A stretch of DNA of 34,893 nucleotides from Cytophagales bacterium. Lineage in GTDB: Bacteria > Bacteroidota > Bacteroidia > Cytophagales > Microscillaceae. The position numbers and the translations under genes are program-made. Positions 7,743-15,529 of the stretch are shown one piece after another. How positions within the stretch are numbered: the stretch's first letter is position 1; every line of letters starts with the position of its first letter. The DNA lies in contig JAAFIN010000018.1 of NCBI GenBank assembly GCA_013297825.1, positions 1-34,893 of the forward strand. Reading direction: 5' to 3'. Under the pieces are notes generated by a model. It was not told the origin of the DNA and made no database searches. It saw only the letters and a list, made by a program, of their open reading frames with translations.

Positions 7743-7832
7743 GAACACAGATTAAGCAGATTTTACAGATTTTCACAGATTTTTTTAGTAAAAATTTTGG
7801 TTTAACTGTTCAATCTGCAAAATTTGTGTTCT
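7743..7832. repeat. diverged ACAGATT repeat with inverted ends
   Basis: The left part (7743-7781) carries ACAGATT units spaced about 9-10 bp, related to the ATCCGT repeats at 10741-10780 and 16608-16648. Its start (AGAACACAGATT) is imperfectly complementary to 7812-7832, and a T-run follows, so it could act as a weak terminator for the STAS gene. Confidence 0.45.
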
Positions 7833-7866
7833 GTTTTTTTAACTTTTTAAAAAATATGTTTCTAAT

Positions 7867-8895
7867 ATGACAAACCAAAATATCAACCAAAATATTGATT
7901 TTTCGCTTAATTTCCCTGCACAATACGCCAAAGAAAACGCTTTAACAGAGATTTTAGCTTGTTGGCAAGAACCGCACAGATATTTTCATACATTGTCGCA
8001 CCTTGCAGATATTTTGCAAGAAATAGAAAAAGATTTTTTACAGGAACATATTTCTCCTGATGAAAAAGAGTTGTTTCAAATTTGTGCATTTATGCACGAC
8101 ATTGTGTATAATCCCAAAAAACAAGACAATGAAGCTCAATCTGCTGAACTTGTATCGCATTTTTTTCCAAAACTTTCTACTGAACTTGTAGCTCAAATCC
8201 AAAATATTATTTTGGAAACAAAAACACACCAAAGTACAAACAGATTTTCTGAAATATTTTGTGCGTATGATATGCGTATTATTACGCACAGCACGCTTGC
8301 GGAATTATGGGAATATGAAAGGCAGATTTTCAAAGAATTTCAATATTTGGATTATGCAATGTACAAAGCAGGGCGAATTTTTCTATTAGAAAATTTTGCA
8401 AAAAAACACCCTCAAAATACTCAAAACCTGCTTTCTTTGGTAGAAATTCTAAAAGTATATCGCCCAAAAATAGCAGTTTATCCAGGTTCTTTTAATCCAT
8501 TTCACAAAGGACATCTTAATATTATAGAAAAAGCAGAAAAAATATTTGATAAAGTTATCATTGCACGAGGCACTAATCCAGACAAAAATGCTCCTATTTT
8601 GGCATCATTGGACATCAAGGCGTTGGCTTATAAGCAAGTAGATAGTTTTGTGGGTTTTTTGACAGATTATACCCAAACCAAAGAAAATTTTGCAGATATT
8701 ACCATTGTAAAAGGACTTCGCAATGGTGATGATTTGGATTATGAAGTAAATCAGTTGCGTTTTATGGAAGAAATGTATCCACAAGTCAGATTGATGTTTA
8801 TAAATTGTGATAGAGAATTTGAACATATCAGTTCTTCCGCTATTCGTAATTTAGACAAAATAAAATCAGACTTTTCACAAAAATATTTACCATAA
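7867..8895 (+). CDS. HD-superfamily phosphohydrolase / CoaD-like nucleotidyltransferase fusion
   Basis: Two domains are visible in 342 residues. Residues about 22-190 match the predicted metal-dependent HD phosphohydrolases of COG4339: PHRYFHTLSHL (His41, His45), FMHDIVY (His77-Asp78) and DNEAQSAEL (88-95). Residues 199-342 match phosphopantetheine adenylyltransferase (CoaD): VYPGSFNPFHKGH with the HxGH motif at 213-216, IVKGLRNGDDLDYE (Arg285) and HISSSAIR (322-324), in the right order. CoaD makes dephospho-CoA from 4'-phosphopantetheine and ATP. Here the domain is about 144 residues against about 160, and the stretch after the first nucleotide motif is short and divergent. It may be the cell's CoaD or a diverged paralogue with another substrate; the HD part has no known substrate. 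The gene is unlinked to other CoA genes in this window. Confidence 0.85.
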   Translation: MTNQNINQNIDFSLNFPAQYAKENALTEILACWQEPHRYFHTLSHLADILQEIEKDFLQEHISPDEKELFQICAFMHDIVYNPKKQDNEAQSAELVSHFFPKLSTELVAQIQNIILETKTHQSTNRFSEIFCAYDMRIITHSTLAELWEYERQIFKEFQYLDYAMYKAGRIFLLENFAKKHPQNTQNLLSLVEILKVYRPKIAVYPGSFNPFHKGHLNIIEKAEKIFDKVIIARGTNPDKNAPILASLDIKALAYKQVDSFVGFLTDYTQTKENFADITIVKGLRNGDDLDYEVNQLRFMEEMYPQVRLMFINCDREFEHISSSAIRNLDKIKSDFSQKYLP

Positions 8896-8897
8896 AA

Positions 8898-9093
8898 AAG
8901 TTTAAGGTTTAAAGTTCAAGGTTTAAAGTTCAAAAGTTCAAGGTTTAAGGTTTAAAGTTCAAGGTTTAAAGTTCAAAAGTTCAAGGTTTAAAGTTTAAAG
9001 TTTAAAAAAGTTCAAAGAAAGGAACAGCCTAATTGCTATGCAATGACAATGTTGTTGGCTGTTTCATTCACCATTTACCATTTACCATTTACC
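8898..9093. repeat. modular heptamer element with AACAGCC...GGCTGTT core
   Basis: GTTYAAR-type heptamers (some with 1-bp slips) fill 8898-9017. A core follows with AACAGCC (9023-9029) and GGCTGTT (9057-9063) as inverted ends and an inner ATTGC-TAT-GCAAT hairpin. Four ATTYAYC heptamers (9066-9093) then end one base before the S41 gene's stop. The element therefore fills the whole convergent gap and its core hairpin may terminate both genes. Confidence 0.85.
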
Positions 9094-9094
9094 A

Positions 9095-10585
9095 TTATTT
9101 AAGTTTTTTAAACAACTCATTCAAAACTGTATCCTCACCTTTCATAAAATCCTCAATATTTTGTGAAATTTTCATTTGTGGAATAATGCCACGTTTTTTG
9201 GGAATATCTTTTTTAATGGTTGGGAAATCTACTTGCACAAGTGGAAGTTCAAACACAAGGTTTGTTTTTGGCAATTTGTAACTTAACAAAATGTTGGCAG
9301 TGTGTCCATAATAACTACTTCCTGTTTCTTCGCCTACAAACGTGATATTTCGGTCAGCATTATTATACATAAAACGCCCAAAACTCACCGCAGTAGAATA
9401 ACTATTACCTCCTATTAAGATGTAAATATTTGATTTTATGGTTGCTGGGCGAGGTTTTATTTCTGCCATTCCTCCAAAATCTTTTTTACTTAAAAAACTT
9501 CCTTTTTGATTGGCTTTTTCAGAAAAACCGTTTTTTAGGTAATTTTCTGCATATTCAATATCTTCTTTTCGTGCAGGATAACCGTTTATTTTTAAAACTT
9601 GGTCTTTTTCTATAATAGTTCTTGAACGAATTTCCTCGTTTAATTTATTTTTGTGTGGTTTGTCAATAAAATAGCTATATAAAATTTCGCCCAATTCCAT
9701 AAAACCTCCGCCATTTTGTCGCAAATCCAGCACAAAATTTTTAATTCCATCTGTGCCTTGTGCAATTCTGTCCCACATTTCAACAAATTTTGCAGAATCT
9801 GCTTTAAAAGTATTGAGCGTAACCAATAATGTTTTCAAACTATCAACATAAACGTAATGAATATCCTCTTTGTACCTTTCAGATTTTTTGGAAAGCAAAG
9901 ATAATTTTCTGCCATTCAAAGCTCTTGAATTGATGGCATTTATGCGTAATTTATTTGACTTTTTGGTTTCAAAATCTGTATATTTTACATCAAAAAATGA
10001 TTTTTCACCAAATTCTAAAAAATACCAAATAGAAAAATTTTCTTCTAATGTTCTAAAATTGATGCTTCCATTTTCACCTTTTTCTACTTCTTCCACAGTT
10101 TGGTCAATGAATTTAGCTACCAAATTGGTTACTTTTTCCTCGTTGATGTGTGTAATTTCTGCACCTGCTGGGATTTCCAAAAAATCATAATTAAGATGTG
10201 CTTTTCCTTTCATAAAATACAATGGAAGCGGAAAAAAGCTATTTCTTAATAGCAAATCTTTGAAATATTCTTCGGGCAAACCAATAGAAGTGTGGTCAAA
10301 ACCTAATCCCACAAAACCATTTGTAAGAAACCTAAAAAAATTGTGTGCTTCCATTGGTTTTGTGATTTTTTTCTCAAATTCTGCCATTTTTTTCTCAAAT
10401 TCTGCTACCGAAACACTTTGATAAAGTCCTCCGTGCATTTGTTGAATTACTTTTTTGATAAATTGAAAATCAGTTTTGCAATCTGCTACTGAATACGTTT
10501 GAGCTAAAATATTATTTGGTAAAATAATAATTTTAAAAAACAATATATTTAAAAAAATAATGTTAAAAATAAAAAATAGACGCAT
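9095..10585 (-). CDS. exported S41-family (tail-specific-like) peptidase
   Basis: Residues 1-29 form a signal peptide ending in ILAQ. The C-terminal half is an S41 catalytic core: LLVTLNTF, NFVLDLRQNGGGFMELG (about 285-301), ILIGGNSYSTAVSF with Ser397 as the likely nucleophile, and VGEETGSSYYGH. No PDZ domain is evident; the N-terminal half is the helical-plus-strand region seen in Bacteroidota S41 proteins. The predicted role is a periplasmic or lipid-attached serine peptidase; the substrate is unknown. It is a single gene convergent with the HD-CoaD fusion across a repeat element. Confidence 0.88.
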   Translation of the reverse strand: MRLFFIFNIIFLNILFFKIIILPNNILAQTYSVADCKTDFQFIKKVIQQMHGGLYQSVSVAEFEKKMAEFEKKITKPMEAHNFFRFLTNGFVGLGFDHTSIGLPEEYFKDLLLRNSFFPLPLYFMKGKAHLNYDFLEIPAGAEITHINEEKVTNLVAKFIDQTVEEVEKGENGSINFRTLEENFSIWYFLEFGEKSFFDVKYTDFETKKSNKLRINAINSRALNGRKLSLLSKKSERYKEDIHYVYVDSLKTLLVTLNTFKADSAKFVEMWDRIAQGTDGIKNFVLDLRQNGGGFMELGEILYSYFIDKPHKNKLNEEIRSRTIIEKDQVLKINGYPARKEDIEYAENYLKNGFSEKANQKGSFLSKKDFGGMAEIKPRPATIKSNIYILIGGNSYSTAVSFGRFMYNNADRNITFVGEETGSSYYGHTANILLSYKLPKTNLVFELPLVQVDFPTIKKDIPKKRGIIPQMKISQNIEDFMKGEDTVLNELFKKLK

Positions 10586-10595
10586 ATATTTTAAT

Positions 10596-10670
10596 GGTGA
10601 ATGGTAAATGTTGAATGTTAAATGAAACAGCCAAATAAAATCAGGATTTTTAGGATTTAAAGATTAGCAG
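10596..10670. repeat. modular repeat element, reverse orientation
   Basis: Four heptamers (GGTGAAT, GGTAAAT, GTTGAAT, GTTAAAT; 10596-10623) precede AACAGCC (10626-10632) and AGGATT units. It begins 11 bp upstream of the S41 start codon and joins directly to the 10671-10800 repeat. Confidence 0.75.
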
Positions 10671-10800
10671 GATTAGCGTTTTTAAAATAAAGTCTAAAAA
10701 TTGATAAAAAACATCAAAATTTTACAAAAAAAAAGAAAAAAATCCGTGAAAATCGGTGTTAATCCGTAAAATCTGTGTTCCAAAATGGTTTCATTTAAAG
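10671..10800. repeat. long dispersed repeat, copy R1
   Basis: Nearly identical to 14831-14945 and, inverted with an internal deletion, to 32781-32883. It includes a small hairpin (TTGAT...ATCAA) and four ATCYGT/ATCGGT units spaced 10, 10 and 9 bp (10742-10777), in phase with the DNA helix. Its right end GGTTTCATTTAAAGAACT is shared with the 32781 copy. Confidence 0.85.
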
Positions 10801-10819
10801 AACTTAATTGATTATTTGC

Positions 10820-10842
10820 TAAATTTGTAATTTATTTACAAA
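10820..10842 (+). promoter_or_regulatory. -7 box overlapping an operator-like palindrome
   Basis: TAAATTTG (10820-10827) matches TAnnTTTG and overlaps TTTGTAATTTATTTACAAA (10824-10842), an inverted repeat (TTTGTA/TACAAA). The same 19-mer overlaps the -7 box of the ABC-F gene at 12814-12832. The site lies where a repressor or initiation-region element would act. Confidence 0.5.
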
Positions 10843-10882
10843 AATTAAAAAATCAAAATCTTAAAAATTAAAACTTAAAAAT

Positions 10883-11551
10883 ATGATAAAAGTTTTACAA
10901 ATCACTTTTTATGCTTTCTTTTGTTTGTGGTTAATTTCAAGTTGTGCAACTATCAAAAATAACGCAAAATATGAACTTTCTGATGGAAAATACAAACATA
11001 ACAAAAAAAAGATTTATGTAGATAACGAGGAAGAAGTTATCAAAATAAAAACTGAAACCGAAATATTGCAATTTCCCTACAATTCAGACAAAAATATTCC
11101 AACATTTACCCTTACAAAACCCTCGCTGGATTTGGATATTTTTACCACAATTTTAAAAGTGCGTCCTGCTACAGAATTTGTGCCTGCACAACTCAATACC
11201 AATTTTAATGGCAATATTTACATAGGTTTTAGGAATGATAAATACAAAATCAAATACGAAGATAGTTATTTTGGGAATTTTCACCGCCAAATTACGCACA
11301 TAGGATATAGTTATGGCATATTTGCAGGTTTGGGCAATACATTTATATCGCCAACCAATACCAATAATGTATTTCCTGGTGAATATGACGGTATTGTATC
11401 GCAAAAAGGTATATCAGGAATTTTGGCAGTAGATAAAATTTCGGTTGGTCTAAATGTTGGTTTTGATAATTTGCTTGATTATAACAAACATATTTGGATT
11501 TATGAAGGCAAACTGTGGGTTGGATTGGTTTTTGGGGTGAGTTTGAATTAA
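10883..11551 (+). CDS. lipoprotein of unknown function
   Basis: A lipobox LISSC near residue 20 (Cys20) after a hydrophobic signal peptide predicts a lipid-anchored protein, likely at the outer membrane. Mature residues 21-80 are charged and Lys-rich. The C-terminal two thirds have alternating aromatic strands (IGYSYGIFAGLGNTFI, KLWVGLVFGVSLN) that look like a small beta-barrel or beta-sandwich. No family recognised. It heads a same-strand run with the two secreted paralogues that follow (37-bp gap, containing two GTTTAAG heptamers), so co-transcription is likely. Confidence 0.75.
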   Translation: MIKVLQITFYAFFCLWLISSCATIKNNAKYELSDGKYKHNKKKIYVDNEEEVIKIKTETEILQFPYNSDKNIPTFTLTKPSLDLDIFTTILKVRPATEFVPAQLNTNFNGNIYIGFRNDKYKIKYEDSYFGNFHRQITHIGYSYGIFAGLGNTFISPTNTNNVFPGEYDGIVSQKGISGILAVDKISVGLNVGFDNLLDYNKHIWIYEGKLWVGLVFGVSLN

Positions 11552-11588
11552 AAAAGGTTTAAGGTTTAAAAGAAAAAATCAATTTTTT

Positions 11589-12215
11589 ATGAATTTATTT
11601 AATAAAAAAAATAATTTAATTTTATTTTCTCTATTTTTTGGAATATTATTTTGTAAAAATATAAACGCACAAAATAACACTAAATCAGTGTTTGAAACTG
11701 CTGATGAAATAAAAGTGTATTCCTATAAAGGCAATTTTATGGATTTTGATAATATTTATTTAAGCAATTATGACAATTATCCACGATATTATGAAAATTT
11801 ACCTTCTATCACAAATGGATATTTTAATGTGCATCAAGTTCATGAAATTTTGACGTTAAATGAAAGTCAAAAACTAAAACTTTATAAAGTTTTGGAGGAT
11901 TCAACACATTGTGTTCCAAAAAAAATAATACAGATAGTTGATGGTGTCAGGCAGGAACTAACAGAAGATGACGAGGAAACTTTCTGCGGATTTGAGCCTC
12001 GCCACGCAGTTGTATTTTGCAAAAATAACAAAGTATTTTCGTGTATTTTGGTTTGTGTTTCGTGTACTAAAATTCATTTAGGGTTTTCTACGTCTGGAAA
12101 ATGGTGTCATGATAAAATTATGTTATTAAAGGATTTTTTCATAGAAATTGGAATAAAAAGAGGTTTTGAAACCAGAGATGACCGCATAAAATTGAAAACT
12201 ATTATTGCAGATTAA
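11589..12215 (+). CDS. secreted protein, paralogue A (208 aa)
   Basis: A signal peptide covers residues 1-27 (ending INAQ). The mature protein aligns along its length with the next gene product: IKVYSYKGNF / IKLYAYKYNP, NGYFNVHQVHEILTL / NGFYEATNIFEIIEI, IVDGVRQEL / IINGIYQPF, PRHAVVFCKNNKVF / PRNAIVFYKNNEAF and IKRGFETRDD / ITKGFEVSDD. This copy has extra Cys residues (CVPKK, FCGFEP, CKNN, CILVCVSC, WCHD), suggesting disulfides. No known domain. The tandem arrangement points to duplication. Confidence 0.75.
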   Translation: MNLFNKKNNLILFSLFFGILFCKNINAQNNTKSVFETADEIKVYSYKGNFMDFDNIYLSNYDNYPRYYENLPSITNGYFNVHQVHEILTLNESQKLKLYKVLEDSTHCVPKKIIQIVDGVRQELTEDDEETFCGFEPRHAVVFCKNNKVFSCILVCVSCTKIHLGFSTSGKWCHDKIMLLKDFFIEIGIKRGFETRDDRIKLKTIIAD

Positions 12216-12230
12216 ATTTTTATTTTTAAT

Positions 12231-12767
12231 ATGATGAAAAAAAATATTTTTCTAACAACTTTATTTTGTTTTTGTAGTTTTTTGGCATTTTCACAACGAA
12301 AAACGCTCAAAGAGATTCAAAAGGAAACCACAAATATAAAATTATATGCCTATAAATATAACCCATATATGGGTAGAGGCGTTATTGTAAATGGTTTTTA
12401 TGAAGCAACTAATATTTTTGAAATTATTGAAATTACCAAAGAACAAAGAAAAGAAATTTTTACATTTTTAGGAAAAAAAACAAACCTCAAAAAATTACAA
12501 TCTGATACCCTAAAACGTATTATAAATGGTATATATCAACCTTTTAAGGAAGAATACAAGCCAAGAAATGCGATTGTATTTTATAAAAATAACGAAGCAT
12601 TTGCGTTTTTGGAGATTTCATTTACAAGCAAAAAAGTAAAAACTTCTTTTTTTCTGCCCTATAAATTTACCGAAAAAAAAATAGAAGAAACCAAAATAAT
12701 ACTCCAAAAAATGGGTATTACCAAAGGTTTTGAAGTAAGTGATGACACAATTCCATTTAAAAAATAA
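12231..12767 (+). CDS. secreted protein, paralogue B (178 aa)
   Basis: This is the shorter partner of the preceding gene, 15 bp downstream. The signal peptide spans residues 1-21 (LAFSQ end). It keeps the shared NGFYEATNIFEI, PRNAIVFYKNNEAFAFLEI and MGITKGFEVSDD segments but lacks the cysteines of paralogue A. The Cys-free and Cys-rich versions may work in different redox settings or as partners; function unknown. It probably belongs to the same operon as 10883 and 11589. Confidence 0.75.
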   Translation: MMKKNIFLTTLFCFCSFLAFSQRKTLKEIQKETTNIKLYAYKYNPYMGRGVIVNGFYEATNIFEIIEITKEQRKEIFTFLGKKTNLKKLQSDTLKRIINGIYQPFKEEYKPRNAIVFYKNNEAFAFLEISFTSKKVKTSFFLPYKFTEKKIEETKIILQKMGITKGFEVSDDTIPFKK

Positions 12768-12809
12768 CTTTGATTTTCATAAAAAAACGCTTTTTTTGTA
12801 ATTATTCAC

Positions 12810-12832
12810 TAATTTTGTAATTTATTTACAAA
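12810..12832 (+). promoter_or_regulatory. -7 box plus shared palindrome upstream of the ABC-F gene
   Basis: TAATTTTG (12810-12817) overlaps TTTGTAATTTATTTACAAA (12814-12832), identical to the site at 10824-10842. The start codon follows 33 bp later. No properly spaced -33 TTG was found. Confidence 0.5.
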
Positions 12833-12864
12833 AAAATTAGAATTAAAAATAACCACAAAAAATA

Positions 12865-14784
12865 ATGAATCTTCTTTCAGTAGAAAATCTTAGTAAAAAT
12901 TACGGTGATAAAATTTTATTTAAAAATATAAATTTTGGCATAGAAAAAGGACAAAAAGTAGCTCTAATCGCTCCAAATGGCACAGGAAAAACATCTCTCT
13001 TAAAAGTTTTGGCTGGTGAAGACCTCCATTATGAAGGGTCATTTTCTTTTAGAAAAGACGCAAAAGTGATTTTTTTGAACCAAGAACCTAATTTTGGTGA
13101 TGCCACCAATATCGGTGAAGCTGTCCTAAATGCCCAAAATCCTGCGGTTTTGGCACTAAAATCCTACGAAAATGCACTTGTTTCTGGCGATAATGACGAC
13201 ATTTCAAATGCTCTCCAAGCTATGGACAACGCCAAAGCGTGGGATTATGACCAAAAAATCAAAGAAATTCTTACTAAACTAAAAATTGGCGACCTCACAA
13301 GAGACCTTGCAACGCTTTCAGGCGGACAACGCAAACGCATTGCACTTGCACAGGTTTTGCTTGCAGAAGCTGATTTTTATATCCTTGATGAGCCTACCAA
13401 CCACCTTGATTTGGATATGATTGAATGGCTTGAAGAATATTTAAGTCGCCAAAATCTAAGCCTTTTGATGGTTACACACGATAGGTATTTTTTGGAATAC
13501 ATTTGTTCTGATATTTTGGAAATGGACAAAGGCGAAATTTATCGTTATAAAGGCAATTATGCTAATTTTTTGGAAAAAAAAGAAGAACGAGAACACGCCC
13601 AAAGCCAAGAAGTAGGCAAAGCTCGCAATCTTATGCGTAAAGAATTAGACTGGATTAGAAGGCAACCCAAAGCTCGTGGCACAAAAGCAAAATACAGAAT
13701 TGATGCGTTCCAAGAATTGAAAAAAACCGCAGAAAAAAACCTCAACAAAGATAATGTTGCACTTTCTGTCCAAATGTCAAGATTGGGCAATAAAATATTA
13801 GAAGTAGAAAAAATTTCTAAAAAATATGATGATTTGATGATTTTGGATAAATTTTCATATACTTTCAAAAGAGGCGAAAAAATCGGTATTGTGGGCAATA
13901 ATGGTGTAGGAAAATCAACACTTTTGAATATTCTTACAGGAAAAAATGAACCTGATAGTGGTGTGATTGAAAAAGGCGAAACGGTGGTGTATGGTTATTA
14001 CACCCAGGACGGTTTGCAACTCAAAGAGGACAAAAGGGTGATTGATTTGATTACTGAAATTGCAGAACAGATTACGATTGGCAAAAATCTTACGCTTTCG
14101 CCAATGCAACTTTTAGAAAGGTTTTTGTTTCCACCAAAGCAACAATATGCGTATATTTCTACGCTTAGTGGAGGCGAAAAAAGGCGTTTGTATCTTTTGA
14201 CGATTTTGGCACAAAATCCTAATTTCTTAGTGCTTGATGAGCCAACCAACGATTTGGATATTATTACTTTGCAAATTTTGGAAGAATTTTTACAGGAATT
14301 TGGTGGTTGTTCATTGATTGTAACACACGACAGGTATTTTATGGACAAAATTGTTGACCATATTTGGGTATTGGAAGGCGAGGGAAAAATCAAAGATTAC
14401 AATGGTTCTTATTCAGAATACAGGGCGATTTTGGAATATGAACGTGAATTGGCTTTGGAAGAAGAAAAAAACCAAAAAAGCCAACAAAAAGAACAAGCAA
14501 AACCTGAACCTCAAAAACAAAATATTGCAGTTTCTGATAATAATTCAAACAATAATCATTTTAATACCAAACGCAAACTTTCTTTCAAAGAACAACGTGA
14601 ATATGAAAATTTGGACAAAGAAATTGCGAATTTGGAAAATAAAAAAACAGAACTTAATGCTCAAATTAGCAAAGGAGATTTGCCTTTTGACAAATTAAAC
14701 GAAAAACTTGCTCTTTTGGCAAAAGTTTCTGATGAATTAGATGCAAAAGGTCTGCGTTGGTTGGAACTTGCGGAAATGCAGTAA
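12865..14784 (+). CDS. ABC-F family ATPase (Uup-like)
   Basis: Two ABC ATPase modules without membrane domains in 639 residues. Module 1 has Walker A APNGTGKTSLL (36-46), signature LSGGQRKRIALAQ (from about 151) and DEPTNHLDL (from about 175). Module 2 has GNNGVGKSTLL (from about 344), LSGGEKRRLYLL (from about 434) and DEPTNDLDI. The linker contains the basic LDWIRRQPKARGTKAKYR segment characteristic of ABC-F proteins. A C-terminal coiled coil (about 560-639) is Uup-like. ABC-F proteins act on the ribosome in translation; Uup is also implicated in DNA stability. Nothing marks it as an antibiotic-resistance member. It is preceded by its own promoter-like box. Confidence 0.93.
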   Translation: MNLLSVENLSKNYGDKILFKNINFGIEKGQKVALIAPNGTGKTSLLKVLAGEDLHYEGSFSFRKDAKVIFLNQEPNFGDATNIGEAVLNAQNPAVLALKSYENALVSGDNDDISNALQAMDNAKAWDYDQKIKEILTKLKIGDLTRDLATLSGGQRKRIALAQVLLAEADFYILDEPTNHLDLDMIEWLEEYLSRQNLSLLMVTHDRYFLEYICSDILEMDKGEIYRYKGNYANFLEKKEEREHAQSQEVGKARNLMRKELDWIRRQPKARGTKAKYRIDAFQELKKTAEKNLNKDNVALSVQMSRLGNKILEVEKISKKYDDLMILDKFSYTFKRGEKIGIVGNNGVGKSTLLNILTGKNEPDSGVIEKGETVVYGYYTQDGLQLKEDKRVIDLITEIAEQITIGKNLTLSPMQLLERFLFPPKQQYAYISTLSGGEKRRLYLLTILAQNPNFLVLDEPTNDLDIITLQILEEFLQEFGGCSLIVTHDRYFMDKIVDHIWVLEGEGKIKDYNGSYSEYRAILEYERELALEEEKNQKSQQKEQAKPEPQKQNIAVSDNNSNNNHFNTKRKLSFKEQREYENLDKEIANLENKKTELNAQISKGDLPFDKLNEKLALLAKVSDELDAKGLRWLELAEMQ

Positions 14785-14945
14785 AAAGTTCAAGGTTTAA
14801 AGTTCAAAGTTTAAGGTTTAAAAAATTCAAGATTAGGGTTTTTAAAATGAAGTCTAAAAATTGATAAAAAACATCAAAATTTTACAAAAAAAGAAAAAAA
14901 ATCCGTGAAAATCTGTGTTAATCCGTAAAATCCGTGTTCCAAAAT
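14785..14945. repeat. GTTYAAR heptamers joined to long dispersed repeat, copy R2
   Basis: About five GTTYAAR heptamers follow the ABC-F stop codon, then 14831-14945 repeats 10671-10786 almost base for base, including the ATCCGT units. It fills most of the gap before the kinase-like gene. Confidence 0.85.
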
Positions 14946-14996
14946 TACCAACCTTAGATTTTATTTGATTATTATTTTTTATTTTTAAAAATTCAA

Positions 14997-15518
14997 ATGA
15001 AAAAACGTTATCCTCGCACTTTGTCATCAGGAGCTAACAACACCGTTATTGCATTAAATGAAACAGAAGTTGGCAAACTTTATACAGACGATACACGTTC
15101 TGACATTGGCTCAGAAGCTGAAAAAATGAAGTTTGCTAACACCATAAATTCTTTGATTGTAAAATTTTTGCGACTTGATGAACTCAATGATAATACCGAA
15201 ATGTTGGTAATGGAACGCATTTATCCTATGGATTTTCGTGCTTATGAATACGAAAAACGAGAACTTTGGCTTGAAATATTGGAAGATGAATTAAAAGAAT
15301 TACACAAAGCAGGTTTTGTGCATAGAGATTTGAGGCGACCTTCTGATGTGGTAGGATTAAAATTTGATAATGTTTTTTTGACAAATACAGGATTTCGTTT
15401 GATTGATGTAGGAATTTCTGCCCTCAAAACACAAGTAGGCGAAAAACTTTTTGCAAGATATGTTACACAAGAATTACAAGAGTTTGAAGAATTAAGAACA
15501 TTTATTTTGGAAAGGTAA
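14997..15518 (+). CDS. very compact protein-kinase-like protein
   Basis: In 173 residues most hallmarks of a protein-kinase-like fold appear in order: a Gly/Ser loop LSSGANNTVIAL (9-20), a candidate ATP-binding Lys27 (VGKLY), acidic residues for the alpha-C salt bridge (Glu40/Glu42), a hinge-like MLVMERIYP (69-77), HRD at 109-111, Asn125 and DVG at 137-139 in place of DFG. The gap between HRD and the metal-binding Asn is 14 residues, not the usual 5, and the C-lobe is almost absent after DVG. It could be a minimal RIO/bud32-like kinase or a degenerate ATP-binding protein. It lies 11 bp upstream of porQ and probably shares its transcript. Confidence 0.75.
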   Translation: MKKRYPRTLSSGANNTVIALNETEVGKLYTDDTRSDIGSEAEKMKFANTINSLIVKFLRLDELNDNTEMLVMERIYPMDFRAYEYEKRELWLEILEDELKELHKAGFVHRDLRRPSDVVGLKFDNVFLTNTGFRLIDVGISALKTQVGEKLFARYVTQELQEFEELRTFILER

Positions 15519-15529
15519 TTTATATAAAT

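Noticed and set aside
12780-12797. A7-CGC-T7 hairpin as terminator of the paralogue cassette
   Set aside because: The stem is only A-T pairs and overlaps the ABC-F promoter region; too weak to call.
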